Assembly: GCA_037043235.1 (NCBI GenBank)
Contig: JAWRVZ010000003.1
Span: forward strand, 11,583,001-11,647,000
DNA from: Rhodeus uyekii
Taxonomy: Eukaryota > Chordata > Actinopteri > Cypriniformes > Acheilognathidae
Direction of reading: 5' to 3'
DNA: 64,000 nt
The notes under the pieces are model-generated. The model worked only from the letters and a program-made list of their open reading frames with translations. It had not been told where the DNA came from and did not search any database. A program made the translations under genes and the position numbers. This document shows positions 11,521 through 22,500 of this stretch, piece after piece; the first letter of the stretch is position 1; each line of letters starts with the position of its first letter.

Positions 11521-13562
11521 TTTCGAACAGGGAGGATTGTATAAAAATGGTTATTATCGACGGCTATAAAATCACAATTCTGATTAAAAAGGAGTTTTAG
11601 TTTTCTTCTAGTAATTCTACATGAGCTACACCTCAAATTAACATATTTAAATACCCCACAATAAAACAAATATTCTTAAACATCCCTGCCATGTTAGAAA
11701 AATAATTCGCTTTTTTTTAGTATGCCATGCCATGAAATAAAATATACAAATACAAAAGTTTTACAGAAAATGGCGTAACCAAGTGAACTGGACTCTGTAC
11801 ACTAGGTGGCAGCAAAGGCAACGTTTATTTTACCGCCTGAATTGATGACGCAGTTAGAGAGAGTGGGTTTACAAAGTGACGTGATTTAAAACAATTCGGA
11901 AAATTAATTAATAGATCAGGAGTATTTGCTGTTAAAAATCTTCAGTGTTGATGTTTGAGAGGAAAGTGTACAGAAACCCATAATTTACTACTCTCTTGTA
12001 AGATACAGCCGTCCTTGACTAAACCTCAACCACATCAAATCCAGTCAGTGCGGCTTCAACGGAGTCGCCGAGGTCTGTTTAAAATATTAATTTAAATAAA
12101 TATATGCTTATTAAACAAACATACATTTTATTTTAACCATTTTCAGCTCTTGTCATTAATTGTTTAGTCACCTATGAGGATAAATAACTAATAAATACAT
12201 GATGGGATAGTTTAGCTTGTGCTTAGCTTACCAAAACATTTGTAAAGTGCACAAATATGCTATTCAGAATTGGGAAAATGTGATATTTTTCTTTTCAAAA
12301 GGCATAAATAATTATAATAATCAATAAATGTATTGACTATTTAGCGTCTATAACGGTAATTTGCCATGGTGACTAAAATAGCTATTGCTGAAAAAATTAT
12401 TTAAATAAATATATTCATAAAATGACAAAAAATCACAAATAGCTGCTAACACTGTTTAAAGAAGATATGTTTTGATTTACTTTAATTTACTGTAGTAAAT
12501 TAAAATATCAATTTGCCCAAAACTGGTAGTTTTGGTTAATTTTTTGTTTACCATGACAGAATATTGCTTAACAACTCAGAACAATGTTGCTCTAGGTTTA
12601 TTTCGGGGTTAAAAGTCTTCTCAGACATTAAATCCAGATTTCTCTCTTGTAAGTGTGATCAGCTGAGGTCAAAGGTTAAATCTGACCGCTGCAGATTTTC
12701 ATCTTAAGTCCCGACCGCTGCCATTCAGTGGCAATGCGAGTCAGTTTATAGACGGTAATATGGACATCACACCACAGACAGGGAATTATCCCATTTTATG
12801 GATGGTGTCCTTTTAATTTTGCCTTTCATGGCTTATAAAGTTGTTTAATATCTGCTGAGGTGAATCAGCGGAGGAAGCGAATAAAGACATTGGCCCTGCA
12901 GGTCATTTGTGATAGTAGCAAATTCTAACAGGATCATTTAATTCCTGCACATGATTGATATATCAACAGCAACTAAATGGACGAAAGCCTTCCTTCTATT
13001 AAAACACCAGGCAGAATGAAGCCCTCCCACTTTACAAGTCAGTCATGATGATGGCGATACAGTGGACCAAGCACAGATCAAATTAAATATCTTATATAAT
13101 TCCCTCTGAATGACAGCGCCATCTGTCCATCCGGTGTTATGGCCCTGACCCCTATTAGCCTACACTCTTATCGTTTCGCCATTTTCACCTTGATAGGTTC
13201 GAGATGGGATTTAAAAAGCTTATTTTGAGGCAACGGCATGAACTTTGTCTAGCAGGCTGAGCTTTATATATTCTTAAGAGGTCAAATTTATGTAGTGGCT
13301 GTTGTTTTTGTCATGTGCCATACTATAAAACCAATTGCTCCAGCTCTAAATTCAGATTAGATGAAGCATTAAGAGTCGTCCAGCCTGCAATTGAGCTAAA
13401 ATACTGTATTATTGCCAGACGAAATGCTTATTTGATCATTTTTATTTCATTATGTATTAAACACAGGTTTATTTAATCATAGTATTGCTGTTTAATAAAG
13501 CCAAAACACCAGATTTTATGTCCAGGTTCTGTTTAGGTGCTTGAAGCTTTTTTCTAAGCGCA
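11521..13562. other. Intergenic region between divergent tcp11l1 and ccdc73
   Basis: Contains the CTCF-like site near 11801. Also visible are a CRE-like GTGACGTGA at about 11876 and a possible untranslated ccdc73 exon ending GTCGCCGAG/GTCTGT near 12073 (speculative). No coding frame is recognised. Confidence 0.35.
11799..11822 (+). promoter_or_regulatory. Candidate CTCF site
   Basis: The stretch ACACTAGGTGGCAGCAAAGG (from 11801) closely resembles the vertebrate CTCF core CCACTAGGTGGCAG. It lies between the divergent tcp11l1 and ccdc73 genes, a place where an insulator would make sense. Binding is inferred from sequence only. Confidence 0.4.
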
Positions 13563-16500
13563 ATGGAGTTGAACGTAGAGTCGAGAACCGATCTTTTCTT
13601 CTTGGTAAGTGGAAATATTCCAAAGCAGAATGATGTGTTTTAAATTATACACAAATAAAACCTCCCAGGATTTACACACACTCCTGCTGTTTTTGCCTGT
13701 AGATGGAAGATAAAGGGGCTCTCGGTCAACCGAAGACCCCAAACACTGCAGAAGAGAGTGATGGCCGTACCATCTCAGTGCAAGTACTGGAATTTAAAAC
13801 AAGTCTCCTGGAGGCGGTTGAGGAGTTGCATATTCGCAGGGTATGGTGTCTTACTTTTGCCTTCGTTTTTTGATGATATGTGTGGTCACTCTTTAGATTG
13901 CTGTCCAATTCTCACTATTAACTATGACTTTTGCCTCCCTCAACAAACTCCTAAGTACGGTTTATTAATAGTTAGTAAGGTAGTATGGGATGCAGAATAA
14001 GGCATTGATATATGCTTTATAAGTACAGTAATACCTCGGTTTACGAGTTTAATTCGTTCCAAGAGCTCGTAACTCAAAATGCTCGTACACCAAAACAATT
14101 TTCCCCATAAGAATGCACTAAAAATCACTCGATTCGTTCCACACGACCATAAATGCCCATTTTAAATATTTGTTTTGGTTTTACCCTATTAATTACAGTT
14201 AAAATTATAACCATTAATATCTCATATAAATACTAATTAATAATTGACAATTAAACTCTAAAGATACTTGACAATTTACTGTAACACACACTTTATCTTT
14301 GAGTAGCGTCGTGCTGGCGTGAAGGAGACGAGAGGGGGGGGGTGTTACTGCTTAGAGGGAGAATTTCCTACCTTCTATATGCTGTACTGTACGTATATAT
14401 TTCACTACGTGAACAATAGCGATCACAATTAATGTTAACAACACGAGGTAAAACCGCTGTAAATCACTTATAAAAGTATCACTGTGGTGAATGATGAACC
14501 AAACCGAGCGACGCGGAGAGAATTAACGAGTTAAGGGGTGATAAAGGGGTTGGAACCGCGTGACGGTTTTGTGAGAGGCTGTTTAGGATATTTCCAATAA
14601 AAATGTGCGCGACGATGCTGAGCGTTAGGACTTTTCCACACAAAAATGCGCGTGGGCGAGGGAATATTTTGCTCGCACTCCGATACAATGCTCGTACACC
14701 GATTTGCTCGTATACTAAGTCACTCGTAAACCAAGGCATTACTGTACTAATAAATAGCCAATATCCTTGTAATATGTATGTTGATACTAGTCAATAATGA
14801 GAATTGGACCCTAAAAAATTGTTGCCAAGTGTGTAAAAATGGAAGAGAGGCAGATTTGCTGGAGAAAACAGGTAGGAGGCAACAATGATATTTCTTGCAT
14901 TGCAAGGTGTTTGATGTTGCATTACTATTAGTAGCCCTGCTAGTTTTAGCTAAAGACAATTCTTTTTAATTGATTACTGAATGAGATAAAGACAAAAATA
15001 ATAAGACCTCAGTGTCACTTTTGATTGGCCCTCACTGCTTCCCACCCTGTTTATTTAGTTAGTTAGTATTTATCTTATAATATTAGTATTAGTAATACTT
15101 CGCGGCTCAAGTTTCGCGGTCTCGGTGCATCGCGGATTTTTCAAAAATATTTATTGCAAACTAAAAATAAAAAAAAACCTCCATATCGGCAGTCGTATTG
15201 CGGATAGCAGCGTTGGTTCATCGTGATGTGAGAGAAACGGTTTCCCAGGATGCCAGACAAAGAGAGAAACTCTCTCACAGGCTTTGTACACACACACGGC
15301 ACTCAGACAAGACACGTGATTGGTTCCCGGCGCGAGATCGACCAATGAGAGCACGAGTGGATGTATCCCGTGAGCTGATTGGCTGATCCTACTTCGCGGA
15401 TTTTCACCTATCGCGGGGGGTTCCGGTCCACATTAACCGCAATAAACGAGGGGTCACTGTATATTTTTATAGTTTAAATAGTTATTTAAATAGTGCAGTT
15501 AAATAATTAATCTAATTTTGTAAGTGTCAGACCATTTACATAGTAATTGTTCTCTTGGCTGAGAAATGTCCGTAATAGTCTTAACCTAAGACGTGCTCGT
15601 ACTTCCTGGGCTTGTGCAATCTCAAACAAATATCAGCCCCTAAAAGGCTGCTAAATGACATCTCGCTGTATTAGGAATGTCAGTCTATTAGTATCTGAAT
15701 GACATCGAGGTTCTGGTGAGGAACTGAAGAATGTAATTTAGTGGGAGGAGGATTCAGAAGAACTAAAAGCGAGCAGCACTTTCAGTCCGTCTGGACATAA
15801 GCCAGCAGAAGTTACACTTACATTAGAATGGGGTCATGCAGCAGGACCTGACAAATTCACATATTTGCTTGCATGACTGGTACCCTCGAGCGAAGCACTT
15901 AAAACCCGACGCTGGATATGTTTAAGGGTTGTACGAGCAAAAATAAACAATTGTATCTCTCATGTTTTACTGTTATTATGATGTTGGTGAGGAACAAAGG
16001 CATTAAATCAATGTGATCCTCAGGCATGCCATTAAACTAACACTTTGTAGTTCTCTGGTTTATAGGGCCGGGGTTAAGATGGAGGATTTCCTGCCAGACA
16101 AACGCGCTCAGCTGAATGCAGTCACTTCTTGTGTTCTTTTAAGAGAGTGCAAAGTGCGTTCCATTAAAATGACTGTATTAGCTTAGGATGTTGTCAGTCG
16201 CTTTGCCAGACACAGGAAATTCGTTCAGATGCTGCAAGTGAATTGTCCTGATGTATTACACGTGTTTTTTCTCATTATTTTATTATATTTAATGCATCTA
16301 ATAATATATGTAATCAGTCTCTGTCCTGAAAGAGTCACATGACCCACCAATTTTAGTGCTCTTTTTCGCGTTTATTCAATTTATCGTCCTTCTAAGAAAC
16401 TTTAACAGCTTTGCAAGTAGCACACTTTATTAGGAAAATGTAAATAAACTCCTACACGCACATAAAAGCCACTATGTAGAAAACCATTGACTGAAACATG

Positions 16501-19500
16501 TGGTCCTGCATGACAATGATGGCTTTAAACGCTAAAACCTACTGCATAAAATGCAGCCCACTCAAAAACAAATGTGTGCTTTGTTGGCATTTTGGATACA
16601 GGATGCTGAAACAAGATACGAGGAGCAGATTTGTAAACTTGTGCTGGAGAAGCAGGAGTTAGAATGGCAAAAGGTTTGTTAGAAATGTAAATACTGTTGT
16701 AACTTCCCAAGATTCCCTTGTTAAACGTTTTTTAAGAGCTGACTGAGTTTATGTGAGTATTAACAGTTTATTCTCATGTTTTTGCAGGAGAACTTACAAA
16801 GTCAGATTTCTAAAATGTCAAACGAAAATTCAGAATCGCTCGCTGCTGTAAAAAAACAGGTATGATATCTGATATCGCACTCAATCTATGATTGTACGAT
16901 TTTATATACGCACACAAATATAGAAATTATCATCTAATTTAAAGTTTCAGGCCCAAATCCGAAGAATCGAGGGAGAAAAGGTTAGTCGCTTTGTATTTCT
17001 AGTTTAATCTGTGCACTGATTTATGTTTCACAGTAACTACTGTTAATATAAAAATGAATGAATCATCATTCGACTAAATATTAATGACCTCTTAAAGGGT
17101 AAAAACCTACTGGCTGCTGAACTGAAGGACAAAGAGATCATCAGCCTCAAGGAAGAGCTAAAACCGCTGCAGGTACACGATATCAACATAAACCTTTAAC
17201 ATGACAAGATCTTCTGTGCCTTTGCTTGAGCGACATACACCTTAAACAGTGGGAAAATCCATCCCATTGCTGACCCTTTGAGTGGGGGTCTGTGTAGATC
17301 TATTTGGTGTTGTCAGATAAATGATGCCACATGGGTGATGTATGCGCTCTTCTACGGTTCATCACACCCTCGGTTCAACCATACGATAAGCCAATAAAGG
17401 ACCTTGTTACCCTTTTATTTGGTAATGGTAATCTGAGCAATTTGATTCGTATCTAAACACAGCAATTATCGAACACTGCGTCACTCGATTTGACGTGATT
17501 TACAGAATTATGGAACATTATTAAAATAATCTGAGGTAGAAAGCAATACAAGTAGTGTAATATTATACTAATAATGTTAATAGCAAGTAATACTCTTAAT
17601 TATTCTGGTCTTTGCTCTTATTATTGTCTGTCTGTTTTAATTTGTATTTATAGTATAGTATTAACATAATGATAATAAAATTACATGCTTTAGAAAGGTC
17701 AACAGCGATAAAGGACCTTGTTACCCTTTTATTTGGTAATGGTAATCTGAGCAATTTGATTCGATTTTAAACAGCAATTATCGAACACTGCGTCACTCGA
17801 TTTGACGTGATTTACAGAATTATGGAACATTATTAAAATAATCTGAGGAAGAAAGCAATACAAGTTGTGTAATATTATACTAATAATGTTAATAGCAAGT
17901 AATATTCTTAATTATTCTGGTCTTTGCTCTTATTAATGTCTGTCTGTTTTAATTTGTATTCATAGTATAGTATTAAAATAATGATAATAAAATGACATGC
18001 TTTAGAAAGGTCAATCGAGCGAAGGAAAACAAAACTGAAACCACTTTCTTTTTCTTTTACTACTGTCTTGCAGTTGCTCAGGTACAATTTGGAGAAGAAA
18101 TTAAGCGAGCTGGTAAGGATTTCCAATTATATAAATTGTTGACAGAGGCAAGTGGGAGTGGGAAGAATTAAAAGGAGGAACTGAGAGGGAGAGAGGATCA
18201 TCAGGAGTAACGGATAGGGAGGGCGTGACACGTGAACCGCCAGCACCGCTGTGAAAATACCACTATTAAAATATTTTATATCAGAGCCTCGCTCTGTTTA
18301 ACCTTTCAATGGCGGCGAGGGGAATCAGTTTGATACAGACAATCAAACAGTAACGGGCTGCGCTTCACATAAAAGCCCCTCAGGCATGTTTGGAAGTTGA
18401 CTCCTTATCTAGCAGAAAGGAGCACTCAGCCGAGATGTTAAACAAAGGTCTTCAAACTCTCCGATGCAGTATATATTCACGGTCTGCCCTTGCCGAGAAG
18501 AAGAACTGTTATTACTTGTGCAGCCGAATGGGGATATTCTTCTTCCAAGGGAGGACAATGTGTTTTTAAACTTTACAGGAGCAAAAGTTGCAGCTGCAGA
18601 CACAAACCAAAGACAGCCACCTGAATCAGCTGGGAGAGGTGGAGAGGCGTTTCGCCACCATCTCCAGACACTGTGCCATGGTCAAGCAGGCCCATGAGAA
18701 ACTTGAACAAAATGGTAGTGAAACATTTCATTCAAATAAAACTCGAGTCAGGCATTGATAGCGATTGATTATATGGTGTATGACTGGTCTATCTTTCTTC
18801 ATTCGCTCTGGACAGACTCCTCTTTGCTTTGCGTAAATGAATTGAACGTGAATTATTTGGTCTTTGTAGGTGAATGCTAAATGAAAGCCTGTGTAGTGAT
18901 GCCAAGCTTTTCTAAATCTTTTTTTGTTCAGTTGAAGAGGCCATGCGGATTAATAAAAAGCTCACATCCATCAATGAGAAACAAGAATCTACGATTAAAG
19001 CCTTGAAAGAGGTAAAAGAAAAAAAATTGGACTGCTGATTTAATTAATTAATTAATGCCAAATTAATTTGCTTTGACGTTAGAAGTGCACTGCATCACAA
19101 GTTGTTGCCTCTTTTCACTTCATATTTAGGATTTGGAGAGAGTCAACAAAGAGCTGGTTGCATTCAAAGTGTCATCGGTCTGCAGACCTGGAGAGGAACG
19201 TTTACAGAATGTTCTGAAAGAACAAGAGTTTCAACAACTTCAGCAGAGACTATTTGTGGTAGAGTCTCTTCACGATTGTTAAGCATAAAAGGTGATACCG
19301 GGATGTTTTTAAATGTACAGTAATTATTTTTTAGGAAACAAAGCTTAACAAACAACTGAGAAATGAAACCGCCACAGAAAGGGCAGAGAAGCAGGTAAGC
19401 TCCTCCGAAAAATCTGGACCTTTTGTTTTTCACAATCACTGCCAAACATTTCTCGATTTCTTTTTTCAGTTTACTTGATTTGAGACATGTGTGTGACATA

Positions 19501-22500
19501 GTAGTGTGACATTGGTAGTTTTAGTGCATTTTTATTATGAAATTAATTGCTGTGCCAAGATGGAAGTTAGTTAGGAGAAATGTATGAATAGTTTTGGGGG
19601 GAAAACAATTACCCAAGCATTGAGAAATATGTCCTAGCAATTGTAAAAAAACAACAACAAAAAAACAGAAGAGAAACAGCAACAAAAAAACAGTAATAAT
19701 TATTATTTAACAGAAGTAACAGTGGATTTAACACTTGGATGAAATAAAGGTGTGTGTGTGCATGTGTGTGCGCATGTGTTTGTGTGTGTGTGTGTGTGTG
19801 TGTGACTAAATGTCCCCACAAAGACTGCAATATATGAAATCCTTCTCCTTCTGTGGACATTTTTGGTCCCTATGAGGAAAACAGCTTATAAATCACACGG
19901 AATTATGTTTTTTTTTAGGGGCAGGGGATAGAATATACAGTTTGTAGAGAATACAAATCGTTACGTCTATGGAAAGTCCCTTTAAAACATGGAAACCAAA
20001 TAATGTGTGTGTGTGTGTGTGTCAGGAGGTATTGAGATCCCTCCACCACAGTCAGAGATTGCTGCAGACACAGACAGAAGCTCTGAGCCGAGCAGAACAG
20101 GAGCTCCGCACAGTCCGTGAGGTCAGACTTCCCAAAACCCACCTGCAAAATCACCTTCAGCGTAAATAACAAAACAAAAAAAGTATTGCAAATTGTTGTT
20201 TTTTCCCCTTAGACACCTTGATTGTCTTACTGTTAGGAACAGGATATTCATATAATAATAATAATAAAATAAATCAAAGGAAGTAATTAAAATACAATTA
20301 CCTGTATTCTGTAGTAGAGAAACACATTTAAGTAAACACAAATTGATTGTTTTTATAGAAAAATGGAAAATCTGTTTAAAACCATTTTAATTTGATTACT
20401 TAAAAATAGAATCTTAATAAGGTATAAATATTCAGAAGTAAACAATGGTCAGCTAGGACTCATAAAGTTGATTAAGTGAACTGAAAATCACTTTTGCACA
20501 TTTACAACACACAAAGTGCAACTCAATAATAGTAAGTGTGTTTAATGACCGTTTACAGCCTCCTTCTCTTTTATTCCCTCCATTCCTCTATTTAATTCAC
20601 TTAGTCATTCACTGATTAAAACCATTATTAACATGACAAAAGCCAACTGATTTGTATTGGTCTCTCCATCTGTTTAGAATTTTCTGTCCAGGTTAAATAA
20701 ACACATAAAAATTTATTATTGCATTAAAAATTTTCTGGGTGATTAATTTCATTGCAGATCCTTAAAACAGAACATGAATTGAACCAAGAGAAGACTAAAG
20801 AAAAAGACGACAGCTTTGCTCATCTGACAGATGAATACCAAAACTCTAAACTCACTTGGGAAAAAGAGGTGACAGTCCTAGGAAATCATCACTGTTCTGC
20901 TGAAGAAAGAGCTGGAACTGGGATTTGATTTTGAGAACCATTTAATGTTGTTGTCCAGTATATATATATTATTTTTTGTTTGTTGAAATGTTAAAAAAAA
21001 ATTGAATGGAATTAAAATAAATGAATATTGGTTCTCACAGATTCTGCAGTTGCAAATGTCAACGGAGTCACATCAAGAAGAGCTGGAAGTGGTAAAACAT
21101 GCATATAATCAACTCCAAGAGGAGCACAAACTGCTGTCTATTTCTGCAGTTCATAAAGTGGAAGACCTTCATAACTCTGAGGTGGGATGATGACATACAT
21201 TCAGAACCAGTGATTATTTAATGTGCATGTAGATTAGGCATTGTAAATGGATAAATCACCTTTTCGAAGAGGCATTTGACAATATTTGTGTTAAATGAAT
21301 TATAATCTGATTACAGATTGCCCTAAAAGATCATGAAAATACTCTTGGTACAACATCTAACAAGATTAACCTTGTGAAGGTGAGCAGTCTCCATAAAGAT
21401 CTTGAGGACAGTCTTATTAGTCCTCATGATAACCGTGAACCATCAAGTTACGCTGATAAAGACATTCCAGGTAAGAAAGAATGTAAAGTTGTCTTCTCCA
21501 GCCAAGCTTGGCGCCACTATAGCTAATATATTTTATACAGAATGATGTGAAGTGCAGGGAGGTGCTTACTGGAGTCTCTTTATCAAGAAAGCTTACCTGT
21601 ACTTCTAATTTTTCTCTTAAAATGATGCATGCATTTCATTTCCTCACACAGATGAAAGTATTGAGCCTGAGAAGGCTAGAAAAGATGGCAATAGCAAGGA
21701 ACTTGACGTTTTCAAGCAGGTAGATAGAATAGTACCTATACTCTCACCATTGGTTTCAACCGGTGGGTCTGACAACATCTCAAAACCTGAGGACATTAAT
21801 CTCAAGATGGATCAACTGTCAAAGTTGCGGGATGAAACAAAAATGGGTGTTATTGAAAGTGAGCCAGTCTGCAGAACACTTGATAAAGGATGCCCCTCGA
21901 AACCATCCCAAAGTGAGATGGACAGTCATCTCTCTGAGCTATCAGAGTCTGAAACCAGGTTTGTTTATGGCGTAGACGGCGACCCTTTGGCTTTGGAACC
22001 GAAAGATAGACCGCTGGAGCAGAATCTGTGTATTTCTGAAGTGACTAAATCCCAGACATCAGATAAACACATGGATAGCCAGGGATATGCTACAGCTCTG
22101 TCCAAAGAATTTAAAGATCACCAGACGGTCGTACCTGAGTTTATCCACAGTGTTTCTCAAAAGGAAAGTCAAACAACGGCAGAGAGACTTTCAGAAGAAA
22201 AAGCTGCAAATTCAAATGCACAAGACACAGGTGTCTTTTACGACAAAACAGACATTACAGAAGAGGTGAGTCCATGCTACAAAACTGTCTGTGAGGAGCC
22301 TGAAGCCACTTTTGATAGTGCCAGTGCCACAACGTCTTTAGAGACACATCTTGATGAGTCCAAAGATCAGTTCTCACCACCTGAATTGATCTGTGAACCT
22401 TGTGTTTCTCAAACCGATCACTCGACTAAAATAAGCCTCTGCAACGTGGTCAGTGAAGTGGAATCTCTGATTGAACAGACCACTTCAGTGAATGCAGTTG

